Positions 43,030-52,547 of a stretch of DNA of 64,000 nucleotides are shown here, piece by piece (the first letter of the stretch is position 1; each line of letters begins with the position of its first letter). Below the pieces are notes generated by a model. It ran no database searches. It was not told the origin of the DNA and saw only the letters and a list, made by a program, of their open reading frames with translations. The stretch covers positions 38,250-102,249 of the forward strand of contig JBCAZH010000005.1 of the NCBI GenBank assembly GCA_038533155.1. The letters run 5' to 3'. This DNA is from CALBPI01 sp038533155 (GTDB lineage: Bacteria; Pseudomonadota; Gammaproteobacteria; Steroidobacterales; Woeseiaceae). The position numbers and the translations under genes were made by a program.

Positions 43030-45128
43030 CAGGCTGACTCCTGCAGCACGACTTCTGGTTCTTGTACGTAGTGCCCCTGCATATAGCTAATCCCCAATTG
43101 CCAGAGTGCCGCCATTGTATTGGCGTCTTCTACTTTTTCCGCGATCGTATTAATGCCGCGTTCTTTGGCGATACCAACGAGCTTACTCGTCGCGGCATGC
43201 GCTTCGGCATCGCTCGATAGTGCAGAGATTAACGCACCGTCAATCTTTGCGAAATCCAACGGAAAGGATTGCAGTAACTTTCCGGCTTGCGGGTCTCGCC
43301 CGAGATGCTCCACGGCGAAGCTCGCGCCGATCGTTCTTACCATCTGGGCGACTCGTGCACTCGCTTTCAAATACTTCAGTGCAACGCCTTCCGGGACCTG
43401 GAAACACAGTGTCGCAGGTTGCACGTTGCCGCGCGCGATGATGGCCTTTAGCCACGGCAGGAACGATTTGTCGACGAGAGATTGCTCGGACAAGCGAATA
43501 AACACCATGCCCGGTTGCCGTTCGCGGCACAGGGCTAGAGCTGCACCGATCACCCAACGATCGAGTGCCTGCATCATGTTGTTACGACGGGCGACCGGCA
43601 AGAACTCGGACGGTGCGACCGATTCGCCTTGCTCGTCGACCATCCGAACCAGCAGGTCAAACAGCGATTGGCCCTCGCCATCTAGGGCAGCGATCGGCTG
43701 TTGTAGTAGGCGGAATCGATTTTCCTTCAGTGCGCCTGTCAGGCGTTTGACCCAAACGGCGTCGTGGCGACGAATTCGAGTGTCTTCTTCACTAGCCGTT
43801 TCAATCTGAACCGCGCCAGGATCACCCGATTGTCTTGCCGCGCGGTAGTTGGACTCCGCTTTCTCGATCAAGCCGGCGGCGGTCTTGACCAAATCACCGA
43901 ACGGACAAAGACCGATCGAACAGCTGAGGCGGATCGTGCGCTCGCCGGCCTCAAAGGTGTGGTCTTTCACTGTTTTGACGAGCGTATCGCTCCAAGCGAT
44001 GGCATCTTGTTCTGAGCCACGCTCCAATAGAACGGTGAACGCGGTACCTTCAAACCGGCCAGCAATATCGCTTTTCTCAATTCGCTTTCGGAGAATCTCG
44101 GCGAACTCCGCGATCGCTTCTTCGCTGCGAATGACGCCAAGATCATCCCGCACGCGTTTGAAGTCGTCGATACGAATCCAAGCCAGTAGTCGCATACCGC
44201 TCTCTATCGGCTGCCTTAGTCGATGCGACATCAGTTTTAGAAAGTGTTGGCGATGATAGAGAAAAGTACTCTGATCTTTCGTGATCGCGTCACGCATCAA
44301 TGAGGCGCTTCGTTTGTCTTCTTTTTCCTCGGCTTTGATCGCGATTCGCACAGCCGGTTCGCCGTCGAAAGTTGCAGCTTGCAACACCATCTGGACTTCT
44401 TTCGGTTCACCGTAGGCCTCACTCGTTTTTACGTCGAGCGGTGCATCAGTCCATTTGTTCTTGGCGACCGCGACTAGGGCCCCTTTGATCGTCGCCTGGC
44501 TGTCCGCGTGCACAAGGTCCATCACCGGAATTGCTGTCCCATCTGAGTCTTCGCCAAGCTTGAACAATGATTGCCACGCTTTGTTGGTTTCAGCGACGAT
44601 TCCTTCTTGCACCACTGCGATGGCGTCCGCCGTGTTTTCCATCAGACTGGCGATATGCTGTTGTGTCTTGACCGCTGCCGTGCGGTCCAGGGCGACGCGT
44701 TGGTTTAGCGCCACTCGATCAACACTGCGTGCCAATATGCTTTTCAGGCGGAGCTCTTCTGTGAGGGTAACGACGTCCGCGGCACCGAGCTGCATAAACT
44801 CGCCGGCAAGCCGTTCGTCGAATCGTTCACTCAACACAAGTACGACATTGTCTGCGCTCTTGTCTTTGACGCGCCCAATATCAATGGCGATATTCTCGTT
44901 CTCGCGAAGGACGACCAGGGCGCCACCGTCGAGATCCGCGCCGCAGTAGTCGACCATCTCAGGATGCCAGGTGCAGCGCGCGGCAATATGACACTCTCGC
45001 AAAGCGCGATTCAACGCTTCACAGTCCTCTTGGATCGGTGAAATTACGTCGACGTCGATGCTGATTGGGTGCGTCAAGGTTGCGTTCTCAGTGTCGTTTG
45101 AGGGGCAAGCCCTAGAATCTACGTTCAT
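43029..45128 (-). CDS. FimX-like degenerate GGDEF/EAL c-di-GMP receptor
   Basis: A 699-residue protein (P. aeruginosa FimX has 691). Order: receiver-like domain (about 20-150), PAS (about 160-275), GGDEF (about 290-445) and EAL (about 455-699). The GGDEF motif is FEGTAF and the EAL motif is DLLVR, so neither cyclase nor phosphodiesterase activity is expected, as in FimX, which binds c-di-GMP and promotes type IV pilus assembly. The first domain lacks a clear phosphoacceptor pattern. Its coupling to a FimV-like gene supports a pilus role. Confidence 0.82.
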   Translation of the reverse strand: MNVDSRACPSNDTENATLTHPISIDVDVISPIQEDCEALNRALRECHIAARCTWHPEMVDYCGADLDGGALVVLRENENIAIDIGRVKDKSADNVVLVLSERFDERLAGEFMQLGAADVVTLTEELRLKSILARSVDRVALNQRVALDRTAAVKTQQHIASLMENTADAIAVVQEGIVAETNKAWQSLFKLGEDSDGTAIPVMDLVHADSQATIKGALVAVAKNKWTDAPLDVKTSEAYGEPKEVQMVLQAATFDGEPAVRIAIKAEEKEDKRSASLMRDAITKDQSTFLYHRQHFLKLMSHRLRQPIESGMRLLAWIRIDDFKRVRDDLGVIRSEEAIAEFAEILRKRIEKSDIAGRFEGTAFTVLLERGSEQDAIAWSDTLVKTVKDHTFEAGERTIRLSCSIGLCPFGDLVKTAAGLIEKAESNYRAARQSGDPGAVQIETASEEDTRIRRHDAVWVKRLTGALKENRFRLLQQPIAALDGEGQSLFDLLVRMVDEQGESVAPSEFLPVARRNNMMQALDRWVIGAALALCRERQPGMVFIRLSEQSLVDKSFLPWLKAIIARGNVQPATLCFQVPEGVALKYLKASARVAQMVRTIGASFAVEHLGRDPQAGKLLQSFPLDFAKIDGALISALSSDAEAHAATSKLVGIAKERGINTIAEKVEDANTMAALWQLGISYMQGHYVQEPEVVLQESA

Positions 45129-45273
45129 CTTATTACAGGGTGTTCTGCCAAGCCGTTTGCAAGGGATCAAAACGTGACGTAGTTCCGCGTTCTGTCGGTT
45201 TTGGACGAGAATTTGGTCCCAGATTTGGCAATCGGTTGGCCGATGCGCAGTGGTTCAAGAGCGATTCGGACAC

Positions 45274-45282
45274 TGGTACGAT
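45274..45282 (+). promoter_or_regulatory. Extended -10 promoter element for efp
   Basis: TGGTACGAT fits an extended -10 (TGn plus TACGAT), 38 bp upstream of the efp ATG. A poor -35 (TTCAAG) lies 17 bases upstream. The intergenic stretch 45129-45320 holds nothing else recognisable. Confidence 0.45.
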
Positions 45283-45320
45283 AGTGGGGATTTCCTTTTT
45301 GTTCAGGTCACTCGACAGCC

Positions 45321-45887
45321 ATGGCGACGTATAACACCAATGAATTCCGGTCAGGTTTGAAGATCATTCTCGACGGGGACCCCTACAACATCGTCGAAAA
45401 CGAGTTCGTCAAGCCAGGCAAAGGTCAGGCGTTCAATCGAGTGAAGGTTAAGAACCTGAAGACCAGCAAAGTGCTGGACAAGACGTTCAAATCGGGTGAA
45501 TCGGTCGAGGCGGCAGACGTCATGGAAACCGATATGCAGTATCTCTATTCCGATGGCGAGTTTTGGCATTTCATGGAGCCGAACACCTACGAGCAGTACG
45601 CCGCACCTGAGGCTGCGGTATCGGAGTCGGCGCAGTGGCTAAAGGACCAAGACATTTGTAGTGTGACCCTTTGGAACAATGTGCCGCTGGCTGTTGAACC
45701 GCCCAACTTTGTTGAGCTAAAAATCGTTGAAACAGATCCGGGCTTGAAAGGGGATACCGCACAGGGTGGTGTCAAACCGGCGCGACTCGAAACGGGCGCT
45801 TCGGTGCGCGTTCCGTTATTCCTTGAAGAAGGTGAGATGATTCGTGTCGACACCCGATCTGGCGAGTACGTCTCGCGGGTGAAGTAG
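45321..45887 (+). CDS. efp: EF-P, elongation factor P
   Basis: A 188-residue tRNA-shaped factor that rescues ribosomes stalled at polyproline stretches. Lys34 in VKPGKGQA is the residue that is beta-lysylated in E. coli. The three beta-barrel domains are complete. The presence of epmA (46383) on the opposite strand close by predicts that this EF-P uses the EpmA/EpmB beta-lysine pathway; epmB is not in the window. Confidence 0.97.
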   Translation: MATYNTNEFRSGLKIILDGDPYNIVENEFVKPGKGQAFNRVKVKNLKTSKVLDKTFKSGESVEAADVMETDMQYLYSDGEFWHFMEPNTYEQYAAPEAAVSESAQWLKDQDICSVTLWNNVPLAVEPPNFVELKIVETDPGLKGDTAQGGVKPARLETGASVRVPLFLEEGEMIRVDTRSGEYVSRVK

Positions 45888-45897
45888 GCAGTCGCGG

Positions 45898-46383
45898 CTA
45901 GAGTCCGATCGAGCGCGGATCGCGGCTGATAAACTCTGATGCCAAATCGGCGAACCCAATGAGTCCGTCTTCGTCCTCGGCGGTAAATCGCGCCAAGATG
46001 GGGCTATCGATATCGAGTACCCCAGCGATTTCGCCATTTTGGTAAATCGGCAGGACAATCTCTGACAGGCTCGCAGCGTCGCAAGCAATGTGGCCATCAA
46101 ACTGGTGCACGTCGTCAACGCGTTCGATTCGACGGTTGGCCACTGCGCTGCCACATACGCCTCTGCCAACCGGTATTCGAACGCATGCACTCTTGCCTTG
46201 GAAAGGACCGAGCACGAGTTCCTCGTCGCGCAACAGATAGAAACCCGCCCAGTTCACTGAGTGCAGCGACTCAAAGAGTATCGCCGATAGGTTTGCAAGG
46301 TTCGCAAGTGTGTCGGGCTCATCCACGGTCAGCGCGCTCGCCTGAGCCAAAATCGTCTTGTAATCAACCGTCTTGTCCGACAT
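45898..46383 (-). CDS. Free methionine-(R)-sulfoxide reductase (GAF domain)
   Basis: A 161-residue GAF-domain enzyme (fRMsr, MsrC-type) that reduces free methionine-R-sulfoxide. The three conserved cysteines are present: in GKSACVRI, GRGVCGSA and HIACDAAS. It starts on the same base where epmA ends, so both are translated together. It is convergent with efp. Confidence 0.92.
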   Translation of the reverse strand: MSDKTVDYKTILAQASALTVDEPDTLANLANLSAILFESLHSVNWAGFYLLRDEELVLGPFQGKSACVRIPVGRGVCGSAVANRRIERVDDVHQFDGHIACDAASLSEIVLPIYQNGEIAGVLDIDSPILARFTAEDEDGLIGFADLASEFISRDPRSIGL

Positions 46384-47342
46384 TACCGTGGGTTTCCTGA
46401 GCTAAACGAAATCACCTCGGTTATATCTTTGGCCGGAATCGCCGACATCAAGAGTCGCTCTATGCCGACCGCCACTCCGGCGCAGTCGGGTAAGCCCTTC
46501 GCGAGCGCACTTAGCAGTGATTCGTCAATGGGTAAAGGCGTTTGACCTCTTCTTGTTCGCAGTTGGTTGTCGCGTTCGAACCGGCGCCGTTGCTCGTCGC
46601 TGTCGGTTAACTCAACGAATCCATTGGCGAGCTCATTTTGGCCCAGATAAATTTCGAAGCGCAGTGCGCGCTCCAGAGTGGGGTCGACCTTGGCTAGCGA
46701 CGCCTGACTGGCCGGGAAGTGGGTGACGACCGAGAGCTGATCGGGCGCAAAAGCGCTGGCGACCTTGGTGTCGAAAAGCCATCCCAAGAGTGCATCCCGA
46801 TCACCATCAAACGTGGCATGGACATCAGCACCGACAAGCGCCTGCAAAACCTCGGGAGTCACGTCGCTGAAGTGTCCCGTCGCCTGGTGCAGCCAGTCGT
46901 CGTAGCTCGCAATGCGCTGTGTGACTGCCTGGTCTTTGTCAATCGCTTGCAACGCTGCGCGAATGAGGGCGACGCAATCGGCGATGATGTCCGATAGATC
47001 AAAACCGCGACGGTACCATTCCAACATCGTAAACTCGGGCTCATGGCGGTGGCCAATCTCTCCATCGCGGAACACCGGGCCCATCTCATAGATGTCTGGC
47101 CAGCCTGCGGCCAACAATCGCTTCATTGGGTATTCGGCGGACGTTCGAAGAAACCAATCCTGCTGCGTTTTTTCGCTAGCAACGACAAAACTCTCGATTG
47201 CAGGCTCGGTGACAGGGTATTGGTGAAACGTCGGTGTTGTGACTTCCAAGATATCGTGATCTGCCATGTATTTTCGGATGGCAGAGATCACTGCGGCACG
47301 AACCCGTGCCGTTTCGAGCGTCGTCGTCGGCTGCCAACTCAC
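46383..47342 (-). CDS. epmA: EpmA, EF-P lysyl-lysine ligase (GenX/PoxA)
   Basis: A 319-residue class II lysyl-tRNA synthetase paralogue without the anticodon-binding domain. It attaches beta-lysine to Lys34 of EF-P. Class II motifs are seen: motif 2 around GPVFRDGEIGHRHEPEFTMLEWYR (about 92-115) and motif 3 GVAVGIERLLM (about 290-300). It lies close to efp. It overlaps psd by 4 bp (ATGA). Confidence 0.95.
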   Translation of the reverse strand: MSWQPTTTLETARVRAAVISAIRKYMADHDILEVTTPTFHQYPVTEPAIESFVVASEKTQQDWFLRTSAEYPMKRLLAAGWPDIYEMGPVFRDGEIGHRHEPEFTMLEWYRRGFDLSDIIADCVALIRAALQAIDKDQAVTQRIASYDDWLHQATGHFSDVTPEVLQALVGADVHATFDGDRDALLGWLFDTKVASAFAPDQLSVVTHFPASQASLAKVDPTLERALRFEIYLGQNELANGFVELTDSDEQRRRFERDNQLRTRRGQTPLPIDESLLSALAKGLPDCAGVAVGIERLLMSAIPAKDITEVISFSSGNPR

Positions 47343-48202
47343 GGCGAAATTGACGGCGTCGCGAGCGTCTCGCCCATTCTAACTTTGCGTCCGACCTGCA
47401 GCGACTCCGCGAGCGTCACTCCTTTTGGAAGTAAAACGATGACCGTCGAGCCGAGGTTGAACCAGCCCAGTTGATCGCCGCGCGTGACCCTCTCGGTAGG
47501 GCAGGGCAACAACTGCGGCTGTTGTAGTGTTCCCGCGGCAAGTTCGCCGTGCCAAGGCGTCGATATGCTACCGACGTTCAATGCGCCGACCATTACGAGC
47601 GCCGCGTCTGCTCCGCCCGGACCGAAACAGAAGACTCGGCGCTCGTTGCGTGCGAATAATCGAGGGACCGCTGCTGCGGTGGCTTGGTTCACGGAAAACA
47701 GTTGGCCAGGAATATGCCGATGGGTGCTCACGACAGCGCTCAGCGGAGCGTGAACGCGATGGTAGTCGTGAGGGGCGAGGTAAATGGTCGCGAAGCTACC
47801 ATCGCGGAAATGCTGTGCTTGTTCCTCGCTGCCGATCAAGCGTTCCACGCTGTAGAGAAACCCCTTGGCCTGGATCAATTGACCTTCAACGATTGGACCA
47901 AACTGACTGACGACACCATCACAAGGTGCAATTATGGCCGGTGCTGTATCCAAAGGACGGCAGCCAGGCTTGAGTGTCCGCGTAAAGAACGCGTTGAGGC
48001 TATCGTAGCCTTCCGGGACGGGGTGTTCCGCCTCGCGCTCATCGATACCGACAAGTTTCGAGAACCCTCGGATCAGCGCGTTCTTCAGCCACACGGATTC
48101 GCGGTGGGACAACCATGCAATCGCGCGAGTCAAACCGAACTGTGGCAGCAAATACTGTAGCGCAACGAAAAAGCCGCGGCCGAGAGCACGAAGTGACTTC
48201 AT
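47339..48202 (-). CDS. psd: Psd, phosphatidylserine decarboxylase proenzyme
   Basis: A 287-residue membrane-associated enzyme that makes phosphatidylethanolamine. It cleaves itself at the serine of the LGST motif (FNLGSTVIVL, about residues 249-258) to form the pyruvoyl group. HRVHAPLSA (about 148-156) holds a conserved histidine of the maturation machinery. It overlaps epmA downstream and the PCuAC gene upstream by 4 bp each, so three genes form one translationally coupled unit. Confidence 0.96.
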   Translation of the reverse strand: MKSLRALGRGFFVALQYLLPQFGLTRAIAWLSHRESVWLKNALIRGFSKLVGIDEREAEHPVPEGYDSLNAFFTRTLKPGCRPLDTAPAIIAPCDGVVSQFGPIVEGQLIQAKGFLYSVERLIGSEEQAQHFRDGSFATIYLAPHDYHRVHAPLSAVVSTHRHIPGQLFSVNQATAAAVPRLFARNERRVFCFGPGGADAALVMVGALNVGSISTPWHGELAAGTLQQPQLLPCPTERVTRGDQLGWFNLGSTVIVLLPKGVTLAESLQVGRKVRMGETLATPSISP

Positions 48203-48639
48203 TCGGGTGCCTGCCTGCTGACCGCTATCGTCATTTCGAGCACCAGCTCATCGTCTGAGTAAAACGCAAGCGGAACCGGAGTGCCTTCCACCAGTGGCGC
48301 AATAGGCTGCATTAGCATGAGATGCAGGCCACCTTGCTCGAGCTTCACGGTGCCGCCGGGGGGGATGTCAATCGACTCGACAGGGCGCATTTGCATTACC
48401 CCGTCGGCCACCTGGGTGCGGTGCATCTCGACGCGTTGAAAGCCATTGCTGCGAACATCAGTAATCGACAGCGCGATAGCAGCATGGTTGTTTATCGTCA
48501 TATACGCGGCGGCGGCAGAGCTCTCTGGCGGTGGCAGTCGCACCCAGGCGGCCTCTGTCGAAATCGGTGCATTTTGTTCGCAGCCTGTAAGCAAAAAGCA
48601 CACGACGAGTATCGCAGTCGTTCCAATTCGGTATTTCAT
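48199..48639 (-). CDS. PCuAC-type periplasmic copper chaperone
   Basis: A 146-residue lipoprotein (lipobox LTGC, Cys20). It has the exact copper motif of the family, H-x10-M-x21-H-x-M, from MHRT to HLML. PCuAC delivers Cu(I) to the CuA site of cytochrome oxidase together with Sco. The sco gene lies just upstream (stop 3 bp before this gene's start), supporting that role. Confidence 0.93.
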   Translation of the reverse strand: MKYRIGTTAILVVCFLLTGCEQNAPISTEAAWVRLPPPESSAAAAYMTINNHAAIALSITDVRSNGFQRVEMHRTQVADGVMQMRPVESIDIPPGGTVKLEQGGLHLMLMQPIAPLVEGTPVPLAFYSDDELVLEMTIAVSRQAPE

Positions 48640-48642
48640 GTA

Positions 48643-49254
48643 CTAAAAGTTCTCGATCAGCAGTTGTAGGTCGTCTGTGAGCGTCTGTTGGCGCAGTGGG
48701 GGGCTAAACACCGCGCGCCAGCGTCCCTCGGGGTCGATGACGATAACGGCGCCTGAATGGTCCATCGTGTAGTCATCGTTCGCGAGCGGGATCTTTTTGT
48801 AGAGCACGCCGAGGTCTTGGGAAAATGCTTGTAACTGATCGGGTTCACCGACCACACCTTGTACGCCGGGCCCAAAGAATTCCGTGTATTTGTTCAGCCG
48901 CTCTTGGGTATCAAACTCAGGGTCAACACTGACCAATGTAATCTTCGGTAAATCGGCTGCATCGAAATCGGCAGCGAGTGCCTCTCGAGCGTTACTCAGT
49001 AGTTGCAGTGTGGTTGGGCAGACATCTGGGCAGCGCGTAAATCCAAAAAATAGAAGCTGCCAGTGGCCGTTTAAATTGTCATTGGAAAATACACTGGGCG
49101 ATTGGCCCAGTTGGAACGGCGCAATCGCACGCGGTGGATCGAGCAGCGTGCCGCTCTCGAGCTCGACTGTCGACGGACTTCGCGTGACGATGCCGACCGC
49201 GATGCCAACGGCAAATGCGGCGAGCCCTGCGCAAATCACCAAGATTCTGTTCAT
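48643..49254 (-). CDS. Sco/SenC copper-thioredoxin-fold protein
   Basis: A 203-residue membrane-anchored thioredoxin-fold protein with one N-terminal helix (about 3-22). The copper site CxxxC is RCPDVCP (about 85-91), and the third ligand is the histidine in YTMDHSGA (about 173-180). It is involved in assembly of the CuA centre of cytochrome c oxidase. The ATG at 49254 is chosen because the membrane helix begins there. Divergent from prmB. Confidence 0.94.
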   Translation of the reverse strand: MNRILVICAGLAAFAVGIAVGIVTRSPSTVELESGTLLDPPRAIAPFQLGQSPSVFSNDNLNGHWQLLFFGFTRCPDVCPTTLQLLSNAREALAADFDAADLPKITLVSVDPEFDTQERLNKYTEFFGPGVQGVVGEPDQLQAFSQDLGVLYKKIPLANDDYTMDHSGAVIVIDPEGRWRAVFSPPLRQQTLTDDLQLLIENF

Positions 49255-49365
49255 AATGGGTTCAAGAGTCTGGCGGCGGCTGCGAGCGCAGACGTCCAAT
49301 AAAACTGAATTATCCCATAACGGCTTGCGCGGCCCCAAGTCCGATGTAAGCGTTGAGCGCAACAG

Positions 49366-50316
49366 ATGACGCGATCACCACCCATCAATTTGCCCCCAGC
49401 GGGCGCCCCGGGTTCGGCCTGGGTAGACGCCATCGCGTCCGCATTCGATGCGGCCGACCTTTTTTTCGGCCACGGAACCGATAATGCGCGCGACGAGGCT
49501 ACATGGCTGGTTGCGGGGGTTGCTGGGCTGGACTATGCCAATGCCGATTGGCCGATAGCGCTGGAGCGACTGTTGGTTGATCCTTTGTCCGAGCGAGTTC
49601 GAACCGATGTCGCAACGCTAGCGCGACGCAGGATCAGCGAAAGAATCCCGTTGGCGTATCTGCTAAACCAGGCTTGGTTCTGCGGTCGAGCCTACTTTGT
49701 CGACGAGCGAGTACTCGTTCCACGATCGCCGATTGCCAGTCTTATCGACGCCCGTTTTTCGCCCTGGGTGAATCCGGAGAAGATCACGCGGGTACTCGAT
49801 CTTTGCACAGGCAGTGGCTGTATCGGCATTGCCACCGCTTTGGCGCTGCCATGGGCACGAGTCGATGCGACCGACCTGTCCGCTGACGCACTGACCGTCG
49901 CCCGGCAAAACGTGCAAACGCATCAGGTCGCAAACCAGGTTGACCTGTATCAAGGTGACCTGTTTGATGCGCTGGCCCGCGATTCGCGCTACGACTTGAT
50001 CGTCACCAATCCACCGTATGTCGATGCGTCTGAGATGCATGCGCGTCCCGCAGAGTTTTGCGCCGAGCCTGAGCTTGGGTTGGCCGCTGGAGATGACGGA
50101 CTCGATATCGCGCGGCGCATACTTGTCGACGCGGCGCGTTTTCTGCGTCCAGGTGGAATTTTGGTGATGGAGGTGGGCGCCAGTGATGACGCGTTGCAAG
50201 CAGCTTTTCCCACGGTACCATTCACGTGGTGGTTATCTGACGATTGGGGTTACGGGGTTTTGATCATGGATCGCGAAGCGCTCGTCGCGCACGCACAAAG
50301 CTTGGGTGCGCGATGA
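49366..50316 (+). CDS. prmB: PrmB, ribosomal protein L3 glutamine methyltransferase
   Basis: A 316-residue SAM-dependent enzyme that methylates a glutamine of ribosomal protein L3. The SAM motif is DLCTGSGCIGIA (about 145-156) and the catalytic NPPYVD lies near residue 215. The sequence VPRSPIASLI before motif I is typical for PrmB rather than PrmC. aroC starts inside its stop codon (ATGA), the usual prmB-aroC pair. Confidence 0.95.
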   Translation: MTRSPPINLPPAGAPGSAWVDAIASAFDAADLFFGHGTDNARDEATWLVAGVAGLDYANADWPIALERLLVDPLSERVRTDVATLARRRISERIPLAYLLNQAWFCGRAYFVDERVLVPRSPIASLIDARFSPWVNPEKITRVLDLCTGSGCIGIATALALPWARVDATDLSADALTVARQNVQTHQVANQVDLYQGDLFDALARDSRYDLIVTNPPYVDASEMHARPAEFCAEPELGLAAGDDGLDIARRILVDAARFLRPGGILVMEVGASDDALQAAFPTVPFTWWLSDDWGYGVLIMDREALVAHAQSLGAR

Positions 50317-51431
50317 CGGGCAACACGTACGGAAACGCATTTCGAGTGACAACGTTCGGTGAAAGCCATGGGCCCGCGCTCGGCTGTGTCATCGATGGAT
50401 GCCCGCCAGGACTGGCGCTCGACGCAGAGACGATCCAGCAGGATCTCGAACGGCGTCGAAGTGGCAAGTCGCGCTACACCAGTCAGCGCAAAGAGCCAGA
50501 CCAGGTCGAAATTTTATCGGGGGTCTTCGAAGGGGTAACCACCGGCACACCAATCGGCTTGCTGATCCGAAATACGGACCAACGCTCGCGCGATTACAGC
50601 GCCATTAAGAACACTTTTCGACCCGGGCATGCGGATTTCACCTACCAGCACAAGTACGGCATCCGGGACTATCGCGGTGGTGGCAGGGCATCGGCGCGTG
50701 AAACCGTAATGCGGGTCGCGGCCGGTGCAGTGGCGCGTGCGTATCTCGACTCGATGTTTGGCATCAAGGTCTTCGGCTACTTGACGGCACTAGGTCCGTT
50801 CGAACTCGATGCGAAAGATCTGTCGATTGTCGATCACAATCCGTTTTTCTGTGCCGACCCCGACAAGCTTGAGGCTTTGGCAGAGTTCATGGATCAGTTG
50901 CGACGCGACGGTGATTCGATCGGAGCTCGTCTGACGGTGGCGGCCAGCGGTGTTCCCGTGGGCTGGGGCGACCCGGTGTTCGATAAGCTGGAAGCCACGC
51001 TCGCTCGGGGGCTGATGAGCATCAATGCGGTGAAAGGCGTTGAGTTCGGTGCGGGATTCAGCGTGGTCGGTCAACGGGGGTCCGAGCACAGAGACGAGAT
51101 CCGCCCGGGTGGGTTCACGAAAAACGATGCCGGTGGGACGCTCGGGGGAATATCTAGCGGTCAGGATGTGGTCGCGAGCATCGCGCTCAAGCCGACCTCG
51201 AGCATCACCCGTCCTGGAAAAACCATCGATCGCACCGGAGCGGCCACGGACATTGTCACCACGGGACGCCACGACCCTTGTGTCGGACTACGGGCGACGC
51301 CGATCGCAGAGGCGATGATGTGCTTGACGCTGATGGATCATGCGTTGCGTCAACGTGGTCAGGTGAGTGCAGAAGATTACGCTGCAGGAAATGCGGCCGT
51401 GCCCGTCACGGAGGCGAAAACCGATGGCTGA
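50313..51431 (+). CDS. aroC: AroC, chorismate synthase
   Basis: A 372-residue FMN-dependent enzyme that makes chorismate, the last shared step to aromatic amino acids. Signature sequences are FGESHG (about 15-20), RPGHADFTY (about 106-114) and GGGRASARETVMRVAAGA (about 124-141). The start at 50313 overlaps the prmB stop by 4 bp, and asd begins 8 bp before this gene ends. Confidence 0.97.
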   Translation: MTGNTYGNAFRVTTFGESHGPALGCVIDGCPPGLALDAETIQQDLERRRSGKSRYTSQRKEPDQVEILSGVFEGVTTGTPIGLLIRNTDQRSRDYSAIKNTFRPGHADFTYQHKYGIRDYRGGGRASARETVMRVAAGAVARAYLDSMFGIKVFGYLTALGPFELDAKDLSIVDHNPFFCADPDKLEALAEFMDQLRRDGDSIGARLTVAASGVPVGWGDPVFDKLEATLARGLMSINAVKGVEFGAGFSVVGQRGSEHRDEIRPGGFTKNDAGGTLGGISSGQDVVASIALKPTSSITRPGKTIDRTGAATDIVTTGRHDPCVGLRATPIAEAMMCLTLMDHALRQRGQVSAEDYAAGNAAVPVTEAKTDG

Positions 51432-52449
51432 TCGAGATATCGATGTTGCAGTGGTTGGTGCAACGGGCGCTGTAGGTGAGGTGATCCTCGAGATTTTGGC
51501 TGAGCGCGGCTTCACGAGTGGTGCTGTCCACGCGTTGGCTAGCGAGCGCTCCGTCGGCAAGCGCGTAACCTACGGCGAACGCACGTTGAAGGTCGCGGAT
51601 CTCGCCACGTTCGATTTCTCCACGGTCAAAATCGCGCTGTTTTCTGCAGGTGGGAGTATTTCGGCGGAGTACGCACCGAAAGCGGCCGCTGCCGGCTGCG
51701 TCGTGATCGACAACACGTCGCACTTTCGCCAGGACGACGACGTCCCGCTGGTAGTCACAGAAGTCAATCCTGAACGCATCGCCGATTTTTCGATGTGCAA
51801 TATCATCGCGAATCCAAACTGCTCGACGATGCAAATGTTGGTCGCATTGAAGCCGATCTACGATGCCGCCGGCATTGCGCGAATCAATGTGGCGACTTAT
51901 CAAGCTGTGTCTGGTGCCGGCAGACGGACCATCGAGGCCTTAGCGGGTCAAACCGCTCGGTTGTTAAACGGCAAACCGTTGGAGCTTGGAGATGACGAAC
52001 CGCAATTCGCGTTCAATGCGGTGCCGCATATCGATACGTTCCAAGACAACGGCTATACCCGGGAAGAGATGAAAATGGTCTGGGAAACTCGCAAAATTCT
52101 CGACGACTCAGACATTATGGTAAATGCGACCGCGGTTCGTATTCCCGTCTTCTATGGCCATTCAGAGGCCATCAATATCGAAACCAAACGGCCGATCACT
52201 GCCAAAAAAGTGCGTGAAATCCTCTGCTCAGCCCCAGGTGTTTCTGTAATGGATGAGGCAGTTTATGGCGGATATCCGACGCCCGTCACAGAAGCCGCAG
52301 GGCATGATCCTGTATTTATTGGCCGCATTCGAGACGACATAAGCCATCCGCAGGGGATTAACCTTTGGGTGGTGGCAGACAACATACGTAAGGGCGCGGC
52401 GCTAAATAGCGTGCAAATCGCTGAAATTTTGGCAGAAAATCATTTATGA
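51424..52449 (+). CDS. asd: Asd, aspartate-semialdehyde dehydrogenase
   Basis: A 341-residue NADPH enzyme that provides aspartate semialdehyde for lysine, threonine, methionine and diaminopimelate. GATGAVGE (12-19) is the dinucleotide site, and the catalytic cysteine is Cys133 in NPNCSTMQ. It belongs to the shorter type without the insertion seen in E. coli Asd. It is followed by fimV, the Pseudomonas-like asd-fimV-truA order. Confidence 0.97.
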   Translation: MADRDIDVAVVGATGAVGEVILEILAERGFTSGAVHALASERSVGKRVTYGERTLKVADLATFDFSTVKIALFSAGGSISAEYAPKAAAAGCVVIDNTSHFRQDDDVPLVVTEVNPERIADFSMCNIIANPNCSTMQMLVALKPIYDAAGIARINVATYQAVSGAGRRTIEALAGQTARLLNGKPLELGDDEPQFAFNAVPHIDTFQDNGYTREEMKMVWETRKILDDSDIMVNATAVRIPVFYGHSEAINIETKRPITAKKVREILCSAPGVSVMDEAVYGGYPTPVTEAAGHDPVFIGRIRDDISHPQGINLWVVADNIRKGAALNSVQIAEILAENHL

Positions 52450-52547
52450 GATATCATTGCGCCCGCTGGAAAAGGCAGATTATGTCCTACAGAATTAGCG
52501 CCAGAACAAAAATGACGCCTGCTGCGCGGCGGGTCGGAGATAAAACT

